In this document: in pieces, positions 49,862 to 63,054 of the stretch
How the letters are laid out: every line of letters begins with the position of its first letter
How positions within the stretch are numbered: position 1 is the stretch's first letter
Source: Bacteroidales bacterium
GTDB taxonomy: Bacteria > Bacteroidota > Bacteroidia > Bacteroidales > UBA932
Assembly: GCA_017428945.1 (NCBI GenBank)
Contig: JAFRPW010000039.1
Location: 62,001-126,000 of the forward strand
Length of the DNA stretch: 64,000 bases
Direction: 5' to 3'
Program-made: the position numbers and the translations under genes
Notes under the pieces: generated by a model
What the model was told of the DNA's origin: nothing
The model's database searches: none
Seen by the model: only the letters and a program-made list of their open reading frames with translations

Positions 49862-52786
49862 ATGAAAAGAATCATTATAGCGGCGGCGGCCGCACTCCTT
49901 GCCCTATCGGCAGGAGCCCAGGATATTTCTAAAGCCAAGGAACTCTACCAGGCCGGAATGTACAGCCAGGCAATGTCTGCGCTGGAAGGCATTCCCGGGG
50001 AAATGGCCCAGGGCTACCGTACTCTCTGTGCCCTTTCAATGGGCTCTGACGGGGCCTATGCCATGGCCGGAAGGTTCGTGAACGCCTATCCGGAGTGCAT
50101 CCTCACCCCTCAGGTCCGTTTCCTCTGGGGCGTAGACCTCTTTGACGCGGAAAGGTATGAGGAAGCCCTTACCCAGCTAAATTCCATAACGGCAAAGGAT
50201 ATCTTTACCAGCCGTATCCCCGAGTATACTTATAAGCTTGGCTACAGCGCCTATGGCGTTGGAGAATGGGAGCGTGCGAAGAGCATACTCAAGCGCATGC
50301 GCTCCATTCCGGAAAGCGACTACACCGCCCCTGCATACTATGCGCTGGGTTTCATCAGCTATTCACAGGGCAATTTCCGCGAGGCATCGGACTGGTTCCT
50401 CCTGGCCGCCAAGGACTACCGTTTCCGTGATCTGGCAAACTACTACATCCTTGAGTGCCGCTTCAATGAGAAAGATTACAAATACGTAGTCCAGTTCGGT
50501 GAGGATCTGTTTGACAAGGTTCCCGCAGACCGCCAGCCCCACATGGCCCGCATCATGAGCGAGTCCTATCTAGTTCTTGGCAACGCTGAAAAAGCCCGTA
50601 CGTACTATGTAGAGAATCTCCGCAGCAAGGCCGCCCGCACAAGGGCAGACTACTTCTACGCCGGAGAGGTCCTTTACATGGTGGAAGACTGGCAGGGTTC
50701 CGTGGACAACTTCATGCAGATGGGAGAAAGAAGGGATTCGATTGGCCAGATAGCTTCCTACCAGCTTGGCTATGCCAATATAAAAACCAGAAACAAGGTT
50801 GCTGCAATGCAGGCATTCAAGGAAGCTGCCGACCTGGATTACTCAAAGGAAATCAAGGAAGACGCCTACTACAACTATGCCAAGCTCGCATTCGACCTTG
50901 GCGGCGATACCGCTCCCTTCCAGGAGTACCTCCGCCGCTACGGTACAGGCGCCAAAGGAGACAGAATCTACTCTTACATGGCCCTGGCAGCCCTCAAGAA
51001 CCATGACTACGAGGGCGCAGTGGCCGCATATGACAACATCGAGAACCTTGAGCCCCGCATGCAGTACAACTACATGAAGGCGTATTTCCTCAGGGCCATG
51101 GAACTCATGGAAAACGGCTCGTGGAGGGCTGCTGTGCCACATCTGAAGGCGGCCGCATACTACAGCCACCGCCGCGACGGCTTTAACCAGCTTGCCCGCT
51201 ACTACCTTGCAGAGGCTTACTACCGTGACGGCAAGTACTCCGAAGCCAGGAACATACTCAAGGACCTTTACAACCTCTCCGCGCTTCCCAAACGTACGGA
51301 AGGTGACCTCATCTCCTACCAGATGGCATACACCTACTTCAAGGAAGGGGACTATGAGAACGCAATAAAGTGGTTCGACAATTACATCTCCCTGGACAAG
51401 GTTACCATGGGCTCCGACGCAGAGACCAGGATTGCCGACAGCTATTTCTTCAGCGGCAACTATGAGATCGCCGTCCTTGCGTACGAGCGCCAGATGGCCA
51501 ACTATCCCAACCCGGACAACCTCTATCCCGCATACCGCGCCGGCCTTGCCGCCGGTCTGCAGGGGGACGATTCCCGGAAGATAGAATTCCTTGAGAACGC
51601 CAAGACTGCAAATCCCGCCGCCCCTTACTACGGAGAGTCCATGCTTGAACTTGGCAGGGCCTATATGGCCGTCCAGGACAACGAAGACGCGGAAAGGACC
51701 TTCCGCACCCTACGCAAGAACACCACAGATCCCACCCTGGACGCCAGGGCGCTGCTGGAACTTGGCACCATAGCAAGGGCAAACGGTTCCACGGACGATG
51801 CCCTTGACTGCTACAAGAGGGTGGTGGAACTTCGCGGAACATACACGGAGGACGCCCTCCTTGCCATAGAATCCATCTACCGCACCAGGGAAGATCCGGA
51901 GGCCTATATCGCCTATGTCAACTCCCTGGGAAGCCTTGCAAACCGCACGGACGCCCAGAAGGAAGAGGTCTACTTCTCCAGCGCGGAGCAGGTTTACCTA
52001 TCCGGCCAGTGGCAGAAGGCAATAAATACCCTCGGGGCATACCTGGAGGCCTATCCCGGCAGTTCCAACTTTGCCAAGGCGCATTTCTACATTGCAGACA
52101 GCTACCGCAACCTTGGCAGCAACCAGGCCGCTGCGGATGAGTATCAGATAGCGCTTGAGAGTGGTCTTTCAGGCGCCATGGAAGAAACGGCAACCCTCAA
52201 TTACGCCCGGACCAACTATGCACTTGGCAACTACGCAAAGGCCTTCACATCGTACCGCAGGCTGTCGGAGATTGCCCGTATGGAAGAGAATGTCCAGGCT
52301 GCCCAGACCGGCCTGATGCGCAGTTCCTACCGTGCACGCCAGTGGGAAGACGCCCTTGCGTGCTCCGATGCCGTCCTCCGCAAATCCGGTCTTCCGGAAG
52401 ATCTTTCACGCGAAGCCCGTTACATACGTGCCAAGTCTCTCCTCAGCACGTCCAGGCGGTCCGAGGCCTTGCCTCTGCTTCAGGAACTTTCCCAGAAGCC
52501 ATCCACGGCAGAGGGTGCTGAAGCATCGTACCTGATTATCCAGGACCAGTACGACCGCGCAGAGTTCGACGGCATCCAGGAGAAGGTTTACGCCTTCGCC
52601 TCCGGTGCAGGAGACCAGAATTACTGGCTCGCCAAGGCCTTCATAGTCCTTGGAGACACATTCGTCGAGCAGGGCAACCTTGCCCAGGCCCGTGCCACAT
52701 TCGACAGCATCCGCAGCGGCTATGAGCCTTCAGGCGCCGCAGACGATGTCCTTGACCAGGTAGAGCAGCGTATGCGTAAACTTTAG
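49862..52786 (+). CDS. Large periplasmic TPR-repeat protein
   Basis: A 974-residue secreted protein with a signal peptide (IIIAAAAALLALSAGAQ) and more than fifteen tetratricopeptide-like repeats through its length, for example DISKAKELYQAGMYSQAMSALEG, APAYYALGFISYSQGNFREASDWFLLAA and YGESMLELGRAYMAVQDNEDAERTF. TPR solenoids bind partner proteins. It is followed after 4 bases by a gene for an outer-membrane barrel protein, and this pair occurs together in other Bacteroidales, so the TPR protein may serve the barrel in the periplasm. The role is unknown. Confidence 0.85.
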   Translation: MKRIIIAAAAALLALSAGAQDISKAKELYQAGMYSQAMSALEGIPGEMAQGYRTLCALSMGSDGAYAMAGRFVNAYPECILTPQVRFLWGVDLFDAERYEEALTQLNSITAKDIFTSRIPEYTYKLGYSAYGVGEWERAKSILKRMRSIPESDYTAPAYYALGFISYSQGNFREASDWFLLAAKDYRFRDLANYYILECRFNEKDYKYVVQFGEDLFDKVPADRQPHMARIMSESYLVLGNAEKARTYYVENLRSKAARTRADYFYAGEVLYMVEDWQGSVDNFMQMGERRDSIGQIASYQLGYANIKTRNKVAAMQAFKEAADLDYSKEIKEDAYYNYAKLAFDLGGDTAPFQEYLRRYGTGAKGDRIYSYMALAALKNHDYEGAVAAYDNIENLEPRMQYNYMKAYFLRAMELMENGSWRAAVPHLKAAAYYSHRRDGFNQLARYYLAEAYYRDGKYSEARNILKDLYNLSALPKRTEGDLISYQMAYTYFKEGDYENAIKWFDNYISLDKVTMGSDAETRIADSYFFSGNYEIAVLAYERQMANYPNPDNLYPAYRAGLAAGLQGDDSRKIEFLENAKTANPAAPYYGESMLELGRAYMAVQDNEDAERTFRTLRKNTTDPTLDARALLELGTIARANGSTDDALDCYKRVVELRGTYTEDALLAIESIYRTREDPEAYIAYVNSLGSLANRTDAQKEEVYFSSAEQVYLSGQWQKAINTLGAYLEAYPGSSNFAKAHFYIADSYRNLGSNQAAADEYQIALESGLSGAMEETATLNYARTNYALGNYAKAFTSYRRLSEIARMEENVQAAQTGLMRSSYRARQWEDALACSDAVLRKSGLPEDLSREARYIRAKSLLSTSRRSEALPLLQELSQKPSTAEGAEASYLIIQDQYDRAEFDGIQEKVYAFASGAGDQNYWLAKAFIVLGDTFVEQGNLAQARATFDSIRSGYEPSGAADDVLDQVEQRMRKL

Positions 52787-52790
52787 AGAA

Positions 52791-54425
52791 ATGAAGAAAA
52801 CTGCATATACACTGGCGCTCCTTGCGCTTAGCATCGGAGCTGCCGCACAGAACCTGAATCCCACTGTTGAGGTAACCAACACCTACAGGCGGGAAGCTTC
52901 CGGAATAGAGAAACCGGACCAGCTGCTCCCCCTGCCGGATTCCGTTTCCCGTTTCAACTACGATTTCGACTACACCGTCCGCAGTACCCCGTACCGCGGC
53001 TCGTACGAGTTCAAGCCCTACAACGTCCAGCTGCGCCCCAACGCCCGTCCTGATACACAGAACAGGCTGTACGCCAGACTTGGTGCCGGCATCGGCTTCC
53101 ATCCGGAGGCTCTGGCGGTCTGGACTCCCGTTCAGGGAAGCGCCCTTCACATGAACGTATATGGGAGTTACAACGCTTATCTGGGACGCTATCGTGACAT
53201 CCAGTTCGACGCCGCCGAGGGCCTGTTTACGGATGCAGGAATCAGGAACGACGGCTGGAAGGACAGGCTTGCCGTGGTTGGTACGGACCTCCGCTGGGAG
53301 TGGAACGGCGGTGCCCTCACTGCCGATGTCCGCTACACCGCAACGGCCGGTTCTGATGCCTGGGCCAGCGTGAACAATAACGGTCTCAGTGCCGATGCCG
53401 GTGTTTCCGGAACCATTGGGTCTTCTTTCCGCTACTTCGTCTCGGAGCATCTGAATTATACCTCCAATCCCACCCTGGAAGAGGTCCACAGCAAGACAGA
53501 CCTCCGTTTCGGCCTTCCTGTGAAGGACGGTTTTGCAAGCCTTGGCCTGAGCGCCCAGGTGCTCAACCACAACGGCTCCGTCCAGGGGGTTGCCGGAAAT
53601 TTCGCCATCACTCCCGCGTATGCCGTGTCCTATCGCCGTCTCAGTCTCAGCGTAGGAATCAAGGTAGGATTCATGCTCAGGGACGATGCCTCTTTCTGCC
53701 CCGGCAAGGCCGGATTGATCTATCCGGACATCAAGGCCAATTACAGCCTCATTGAAGACGCTCTGGTGCTCCAGGCCACGGTTACGGGCGGCAACACCAT
53801 AAGCACTTACGAGGAGCTCCTTTCCAGGAATCATTTCATGGGAAGTTTCTCTTTCGCTCCTGACGTTTACAGGGAAAACATAAACATCATGGCAGGAGTC
53901 CGCGGCAACGTGCGTGAACGCCTGCATTACAATGTGAAAGCCGGTTTCAAGAGTCTCAGCAACATGGTCTCCTGGGGGTTCAGCACCGCCGGTCCCGGTT
54001 ACATCCCGCTGGTTGGCTATATGAGCCCCCTCAGCACATTCTACGCCGGCTCTGAGCTTGGTTGGAAGAGCGACCACCTGGACATCGACGCCAGGCTGAT
54101 GTACCAGTACAGCATCCTTTCCAAGAGCGGACTCAAGACCAATCTGTTCGGCCCTCCTGCCTTTGCGGCATCGTTAAGGGCGGCATATGTCCTTGCCGGG
54201 CGTTTCATTCCTGCAGTTACCCTGGATTCCAGGACCGCCTGCCCCGGAGTGGATGCAACACTTCCCGGATACGCAGACCTGGGCCTTGAGTGCAGCTTTG
54301 TGGTGAACCGTTTCTGGAATGCATGGCTAAAGGTGGGCAATCTCCTGAACCAGAGCGTCCAGAGGGTACCTTTCCATGCTGAAAAAGGCATTTATTTCAG
54401 CATCGGCGCAAGTTTGAATTTTTAA
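52791..54425 (+). CDS. Outer-membrane beta-barrel protein
   Basis: A 544-residue protein with a signal peptide (YTLALLALSIGAAAQ). Most of the chain after residue 75 is made of alternating-pattern strands ending in aromatic residues (LYARLGAGIGFHPEALAVWTP, ALHMNVYGSYNAYLG, FWNAWLKVGNLLNQSVQRVPFHAEKGIYFSIGASLNF), and the final residue is Phe, as in outer-membrane barrels. It looks like a TonB-dependent receptor barrel without the plug domain. It starts 4 bases after the TPR gene; gyrB begins 19 bases downstream. Substrate and role are not known. Confidence 0.83.
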   Translation: MKKTAYTLALLALSIGAAAQNLNPTVEVTNTYRREASGIEKPDQLLPLPDSVSRFNYDFDYTVRSTPYRGSYEFKPYNVQLRPNARPDTQNRLYARLGAGIGFHPEALAVWTPVQGSALHMNVYGSYNAYLGRYRDIQFDAAEGLFTDAGIRNDGWKDRLAVVGTDLRWEWNGGALTADVRYTATAGSDAWASVNNNGLSADAGVSGTIGSSFRYFVSEHLNYTSNPTLEEVHSKTDLRFGLPVKDGFASLGLSAQVLNHNGSVQGVAGNFAITPAYAVSYRRLSLSVGIKVGFMLRDDASFCPGKAGLIYPDIKANYSLIEDALVLQATVTGGNTISTYEELLSRNHFMGSFSFAPDVYRENINIMAGVRGNVRERLHYNVKAGFKSLSNMVSWGFSTAGPGYIPLVGYMSPLSTFYAGSELGWKSDHLDIDARLMYQYSILSKSGLKTNLFGPPAFAASLRAAYVLAGRFIPAVTLDSRTACPGVDATLPGYADLGLECSFVVNRFWNAWLKVGNLLNQSVQRVPFHAEKGIYFSIGASLNF

Positions 54426-54438
54426 ACAACATATATAG

Positions 54439-58480
<4,042 letters not shown>

Positions 58481-58517
58481 CTTTGCCGTCCTTTTGAAAT
58501 AAACCATACAATTATAT

Positions 58518-59834
58518 ATGAAAGTAACGAACAAACAGCCTGATGCACTGAATTATCAGGTTACAGTAGAGATTGCAGCAGCAGATTATGCAGAGCCGCT
58601 GAAAAAGCGCCTCAATGAGTACAAGCGCAAGGCGGACATCAAAGGTTTCCGCAGGGGAATGGCCCCCATCGGCATGATCAAGCGTTTTTACGGGGAGCAG
58701 GCCCTTTACGAGAGCGTAAACGCCATCCTCTCCGAGCAGCTTGACAAATTCATCGACGACAACAAGATCCGCGTAGTTGGCGAGCCCCTTCCTTCTGAGG
58801 ACCAGCCCCAGCTGTCCTGGACAGAGGGTTCGGACTTCACTTTCAAGTTCGATATCGCCCAGACCCCGGAGCTTGACTTCACCGTGGGCAAGGAGGACAA
58901 GATAGTCTACTACGACATCAACGTCACCGCAGACCAGAAGAAGGCCACCCGTGAGCAGATGCTCCAGCAGTACGGCAGCCTCCAGGAAGGCAAGAAGGCC
59001 GGCGAGGAAGACTACATCGTTGCCGATATCGCCAATGAAGGCCACAAGGCAGAGGGCGTATATGTATCCATCAAGCAGGTGGCTGAAGAGGCCCGTGGAG
59101 CTTTCATCGGAAAGAAGGCAGGGGAGAAGTTCACCATCGACGTAAATGCCGCTTTCCCCAACGAGACAGACCGTGCAGCCATGCTCAAGGTAGACAAGGC
59201 AAAGCTTGCAGAACTTGATCCCATGTTCGAGTTCACCGTGGTCAACGTAAAGACTTTCGTCGCTGCAGAAGCCAACCAGGAAACCTGGGACAAGATGTTC
59301 GGCGAGGGCACCGTCACCACCGAGGAGCAGTTCGAGGAGAAGATTGTGGAGCGCATCAAGGCCGGTCACGAGCAGGATGCCAACTACCGCTTTGGCGCCG
59401 ATGTGCGCAAGTACTTCCTTGACAAGGCCAAGATCCAGCTCCCCGAGGCATTCCTCAAGCGCTGGCTCATCTCCGTCAACGAGGGCAAGTTCACCGCCGA
59501 TCAGGTAGAGAAGGAATTCCCCGGCTTCCTTGAAGACTTCAAGTGGCAGATGGTCCGCGGCTACATCATGAAGAAGTTCGACCTCAAGGTGAGCCGTGAA
59601 GACATCCTGAATGCAGCACGCAGTTTCGTCACTTACCAGTACGCAATGTACGGCATGGCCGGAATGCCCCAGAATCTTATCGATTCCGCAGCAGAGAACA
59701 TGCTTCAGGACAAGAATCAGTACAACCGTCTGGAAGAGCAGTGCGAGGACAACGCCGCAATTGCACGCGTCCGAGAGGAAGTCACTCTCCAGAACAAGAA
59801 GATTTCACTTGACAAATTCCGTGAACTCAAATAA
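58518..59834 (+). CDS. tig: Trigger factor
   Basis: A 438-residue ribosome-bound chaperone. The N-terminal ribosome-binding domain has the docking motif GFRRGMAPIGMI (for GFRxGxxP) near residue 45, then SEQLDKFI. The middle PPIase-like region is divergent in Bacteroidetes (QEGKKAGEEDYIVADIANEGHKAEG), so isomerase activity is doubtful. The helical C-terminal part (ILNAARSFVTYQYAMYGM, NRLEEQCEDNAAIARVREEVTLQNKKISLDKFREL) forms the cradle. It leads the tig-clpP-clpX operon, a widely conserved order. Confidence 0.95.
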   Translation: MKVTNKQPDALNYQVTVEIAAADYAEPLKKRLNEYKRKADIKGFRRGMAPIGMIKRFYGEQALYESVNAILSEQLDKFIDDNKIRVVGEPLPSEDQPQLSWTEGSDFTFKFDIAQTPELDFTVGKEDKIVYYDINVTADQKKATREQMLQQYGSLQEGKKAGEEDYIVADIANEGHKAEGVYVSIKQVAEEARGAFIGKKAGEKFTIDVNAAFPNETDRAAMLKVDKAKLAELDPMFEFTVVNVKTFVAAEANQETWDKMFGEGTVTTEEQFEEKIVERIKAGHEQDANYRFGADVRKYFLDKAKIQLPEAFLKRWLISVNEGKFTADQVEKEFPGFLEDFKWQMVRGYIMKKFDLKVSREDILNAARSFVTYQYAMYGMAGMPQNLIDSAAENMLQDKNQYNRLEEQCEDNAAIARVREEVTLQNKKISLDKFRELK

Positions 59835-59836
59835 GG

Positions 59837-60505
59837 ATGAAAGAATTTGATAAGTTTGCAGTGAAGGGAAGGGGCATCAGTTCGATGACCCTTTCTCGTT
59901 ATTCGTCCATATATGACGGATACATCAACCCCACCATCACCGAGGAGCGCAAGCTCAACGTGGCCCAGATGGACGTTTTCTCCCGCCTGATGATGGACCG
60001 TATCATCTTCCTTGGCGTTCCCATCGACGATGACGTTGCCAACATCATCCAGGCCCAGCTTCTGTTCCTGGCCGCCCAGGATCCGGGTGCCGATATCACC
60101 ATGTACCTGAACACCCCCGGCGGGCAGGTGACCTCCGGCCTTGCAATTTACGACACCATGCAGCTTGTCCAGCCCGAGGTTGCAACCGTATGCACCGGCA
60201 TGGCCGCCAGCATGGGAGCAGTGCTCCTTTGCGCAGGCGAAAAAGGCAAGCGCTCCGCCCTTCCTCACTCCAGGGTCCTTATCCATCAGCCCCTTGGCGG
60301 TGCCCAGGGCCAGGCTACGGAAATCCTTATCGCCGCAAAGGAGATTGAGAAAACCCGTACGGAGCTGTTCAATATCATATCGGCCCACACCGGCCAGCCT
60401 TTCGAGAAGGTTGCCGCCGACGGCGAGCGTGACTATTGGATGACCTCTGAGGAAGCCCTTGCCTATGGCATGGTTGACGAAATCCTCAAAAAGCGCCAGC
60501 GCTAA
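59837..60505 (+). CDS. clpP: ATP-dependent Clp protease proteolytic subunit
   Basis: A 222-residue serine protease that forms the tetradecameric barrel working with ClpX. The catalytic Ser is in [13 protein letters not shown], the His in [19 protein letters not shown] and the Asp in the TERDYWM-equivalent [23 protein letters not shown]. It starts 2 bases after the tig stop and lies before clpX, so assembly with ClpX is supported by both family and place. The N-terminal 25 residues ([18 protein letters not shown]) are the propeptide-like extension common in Bacteroidetes. Confidence 0.97.
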   Translation: MKEFDKFAVKGRGISSMTLSRYSSIYDGYINPTITEERKLNVAQMDVFSRLMMDRIIFLGVPIDDDVANIIQAQLLFLAAQDPGADITMYLNTPGGQVTSGLAIYDTMQLVQPEVATVCTGMAASMGAVLLCAGEKGKRSALPHSRVLIHQPLGGAQGQATEILIAAKEIEKTRTELFNIISAHTGQPFEKVAADGERDYWMTSEEALAYGMVDEILKKRQR

Positions 60506-60510
60506 AGCAT

Positions 60511-61746
60511 ATGCCCGTAAAGAAAGACAAGGGCGGCAACAGCCCTAAGAACCGCTGCATGTTCTGCGGCAGGAGTGACAGCGAGGTCCCGTTCCTAATG
60601 CAGGGCCTTCACGGCCACATCTGCCCGGACTGTGCGCGCCTTGCCGCACAGTATGCAGACGAAGTTGAAGGAGTAGGGAAGAGTGCCCCGGGGAAGGCCC
60701 CTGTTATGGGGAAAGCCCCCAAACCGGCAGAGATAAAGGCCTATCTGGACCAGTATATCATCGGCCAGGACAGGGCCAAGAAAGTGCTTTCCGTTGCGGT
60801 ATACAACCATTATAAGAGGATAAGCCACAATCTGGACCAGAAGCCGGACGACGGCGTGGAACTGGAAAAGAGCAACATCCTCCTTGTGGGCCCCACCGGA
60901 ACCGGAAAAACCCTCCTTGCCCGCACCATAGCCAAGATGCTGGACGTCCCGTTCACGATAGTGGACGCAACCGTCCTCACTGAAGCCGGCTATGTGGGAG
61001 AAGACGTAGAGAGTATACTCACCAGACTCCTCCAGGAGGCCGATTTCGACCTTGCCCGCGCAGAAAGGGGCATAGTCTTCATCGACGAGATTGACAAGAT
61101 TGCCCGAAAGAGCGACAACCCATCCATCACTCGTGACGTTTCCGGCGAAGGCGTGCAGCAGGCAATGCTCAAGCTCCTGGAAGGCAGCATAGTGAACGTC
61201 CCCCCCAAAGGTGGCCGCAAACACCCTGAGCAGGAGTTCGTGCACGTGAATACGCAGAACATCCTCTTTATCTGCGGAGGAGCTTTCGAGGGCATTGAAA
61301 GGCATATCGCCCTCAGGAAGAACACCCGGATAATAGGCTTTACCGCGGAGGAGAAACAGCGAATTTCTGCCGATAATCTTCTTGAGTATGTCGACGCCAT
61401 GGACCTCAGGGCCTATGGCCTTATTCCGGAGATTGTGGGACGTCTCCCGGTCATCACTTATCTTGACCAGTTGGACCGCGATTCCCTCAAACGTATACTT
61501 ACGGAGCCCAAAAACGCCATTCTGCGCCAGTACAGCAAGCTTTTCGAGATAGACGGCATAAAGCTGGAAATAGATCCCGAGGTGCTGGATCTCATCGTGG
61601 ACACGTCAATAGAGAACAAACTTGGCGCCCGCGGCCTTCGCAGTATCTGCGAAAAACTCATGTCGGACGCCATGTTCGATGCCCCTGGCTCCAGGAAGAA
61701 GACATTCCATCTTACGCTGGAGTACGCGCGGGAGAAGCTGGGCTAA
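60511..61746 (+). CDS. clpX: ATP-dependent Clp protease ATP-binding subunit ClpX
   Basis: A 411-residue AAA+ unfoldase that feeds ClpP. The N-terminal zinc-binding domain has [11 protein letters not shown] and CPDCARL (four Cys, residues 12-39). The AAA+ part has Walker [25 protein letters not shown] (pore loop), Walker [14 protein letters not shown] and the RKxHP segment [10 protein letters not shown]. The ClpP-contact IGF loop is present as IIGFTAEEK. The C-terminal sensor 2 lies in [13 protein letters not shown]. It starts 5 bases after clpP. Confidence 0.97.
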   Translation: MPVKKDKGGNSPKNRCMFCGRSDSEVPFLMQGLHGHICPDCARLAAQYADEVEGVGKSAPGKAPVMGKAPKPAEIKAYLDQYIIGQDRAKKVLSVAVYNHYKRISHNLDQKPDDGVELEKSNILLVGPTGTGKTLLARTIAKMLDVPFTIVDATVLTEAGYVGEDVESILTRLLQEADFDLARAERGIVFIDEIDKIARKSDNPSITRDVSGEGVQQAMLKLLEGSIVNVPPKGGRKHPEQEFVHVNTQNILFICGGAFEGIERHIALRKNTRIIGFTAEEKQRISADNLLEYVDAMDLRAYGLIPEIVGRLPVITYLDQLDRDSLKRILTEPKNAILRQYSKLFEIDGIKLEIDPEVLDLIVDTSIENKLGARGLRSICEKLMSDAMFDAPGSRKKTFHLTLEYAREKLG

Positions 61747-61752
61747 AAAAGT

Positions 61753-61783
61753 TTTGCAAATACAAAGTTTTTGTCTATCTTTG
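61753..61783 (+). promoter_or_regulatory. Promoter of tRNA-Val (TTTG-19-TATCTTTG)
   Basis: TTTG at 61753-61756 and TATCTTTG at 61776-61783 are exactly 19 bases apart, one of the best consensus matches in the window. It starts 7 bases after the clpX stop. Confidence 0.85.
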
Positions 61784-61798
61784 CATTCCCAAAACAAT

Positions 61799-61876
61799 GA
61801 GGGCTTAGCTCAGTTGGTTTAGAGCGCTTGCTTGACAGGCAAGAGGTCGGCAGTTCAAATCTGCCAGTCCTCACCA
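61799..61876 (+). tRNA. tRNA-Val (anticodon GAC), CCA encoded
   Basis: Acceptor stem GAGGGCT (61799-61805) pairs with AGTCCTC (61866-61872). D arm GCTC/GAGC, anticodon stem CTTGC/GCAAG with loop TTGACAG (anticodon GAC, reads GUC), T arm GGCAG/CTGCC with TTCAAAT loop. Discriminator A at 61873 and encoded CCA at 61874-61876, unlike the tRNA-Ala in this window. Confidence 0.96.
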
Positions 61877-61877
61877 G

Positions 61878-61906
61878 AAAAAGAGTCCGTAAGGTCTCTT
61901 TTTTTT
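61878..61906 (+). terminator. Terminator of tRNA-Val
   Basis: A hairpin from AAAAAGAG-T-CC, GTAA loop, GG-T-CTCTTTTT with a T tract to 61906. The T tract also supplies the TTTG of the next promoter. Confidence 0.8.
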
Positions 61907-61935
61907 GCATCATTACAAGATTTGAATTATATTTG
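61904..61935 (+). promoter_or_regulatory. Promoter of the phosphoribosyltransferase-permease operon (TTTG-20-TATATTTG)
   Basis: TTTG at 61904-61907 and TATATTTG at 61928-61935 are 20 bases apart. The -33 part lies in the terminator tail of tRNA-Val. Confidence 0.78.
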
Positions 61936-61936
61936 T

Positions 61937-61965
61937 ATCCCGGTTGAATCTAATCGGGATTTTTT
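61937..61965 (+). promoter_or_regulatory. Terminator-like hairpin filling the mRNA leader
   Basis: A 9-bp stem (61937-61945 with 61952-61960, one G-T pair) and 6-base loop are followed by TTTTTT (61960-61965) that touches the ATG at 61966. The predicted transcript start is at or next to the hairpin, so nearly the whole leader is this structure. It may limit translation or early elongation of the salvage operon. Confidence 0.55.
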
Positions 61966-63054
61966 ATGTCCACAGCTATCAGGGGCGCGAACCTTCGTCA
62001 TGTTGGTTCGCAGACAGATGCAAACATATACCAGCTGAGCGCACCGCAGCTGAGCAACAAGTACTTCATTATCAGTGGAGAAGGGACCCGCCGCCTGATG
62101 GCCTTCCCCGAGGTCATCGGCTTCGATTCCTACCTTGCAATGCTCCCTGAAACCATCGCCGCCCTCCGTTACCTTTTCCCTTCCGGTTCGGAGGGCGACG
62201 TCGATATACTCACCATCCTCCGCGGCGGTCTCAATTATCCAATAGAGGAAGCCTGCCACCGCGTCGGCATACGGGTAAGGGACATGCACTTCATATCCTG
62301 CGAGCGAAGGATAGAGGAGCATATAATCACCGGCCTTGACATAAAGTACGAAAAGCTTCGCATAACAAAGGACCGTACCCTTGTCATTGGCGATATCATT
62401 GCCACCGGAGACACCCTGAGGATGTGCCTTGACCAGGTTGTAGACCGTTTCCGCAGAAAAGGCGGCAGTATACGGAAGATCATCTTCTTCACCATTGGCG
62501 GTACGCGTGCAATTCCCCTCATGGAAAGGATGGCGGAGCAGATAAGCGCCTGGTTCCCGGAGTTCGAAGGTTTCCAGTGCTTCTTCTACGAAGGCATCTT
62601 TTCCGTATATAAAGATAAAGGAGTAAGCGGGATCAACGTCCCGGACATAGACTTCGGCTGGAGTGACGGCATCGTCTCCCCGGAATTCCGCCGATATGTG
62701 ATAGACAGGATTGATCCGCTCTTCGAGAAGTGCATCATCTATGACGGCGGCGCCCGCCGGTACGAGATTCCCGTCCACTTTGAGGAAGTGCTCGAATACT
62801 GGAACGGTATCCTTGAAAGGGCCGATAGTATAGACATGAAGGCCCTGGTGGCAGAGAAACTCGGCTATGAAGGCCCTCTGGACTACACATCCTGGCTGCA
62901 GGCAACAAGTCTTTCAGACCTGCCTCAGGAAGGTCTTCCTCAACTGTGGGAGAAAGAACAGGAGCTTTGCCGCATGGCAGCCGGGCTCTCGCTCCGTACA
63001 ATTGCAGAACGCAGAATTAATGAATTAACCAAAATATCCCCAAATTATGAGTAA
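61966..63054 (+). CDS. Phosphoribosyltransferase-family protein
   Basis: A 362-residue protein. Residues about 75-200 hold a type I phosphoribosyltransferase-like fold: ILTILRGGLNYPIEEACHRVG (substrate side) and the PRPP loop LVIGDIIATGDTLRM near residue 140, which matches the family signature. The flanks are not those of Upp, Hpt or Apt: there is an N-terminal 60-residue region and a C-terminal 160-residue extension (GVSGINVPDIDFGWSDGIVSPEFRRYVIDRIDPLFEKCIIYDGGARRYEIPVH in part). The natural base is unknown. It overlaps a nucleobase permease gene by 8 bases, which points to salvage of an imported base or to its regulation. Confidence 0.8.
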   Translation: MSTAIRGANLRHVGSQTDANIYQLSAPQLSNKYFIISGEGTRRLMAFPEVIGFDSYLAMLPETIAALRYLFPSGSEGDVDILTILRGGLNYPIEEACHRVGIRVRDMHFISCERRIEEHIITGLDIKYEKLRITKDRTLVIGDIIATGDTLRMCLDQVVDRFRRKGGSIRKIIFFTIGGTRAIPLMERMAEQISAWFPEFEGFQCFFYEGIFSVYKDKGVSGINVPDIDFGWSDGIVSPEFRRYVIDRIDPLFEKCIIYDGGARRYEIPVHFEEVLEYWNGILERADSIDMKALVAEKLGYEGPLDYTSWLQATSLSDLPQEGLPQLWEKEQELCRMAAGLSLRTIAERRINELTKISPNYE

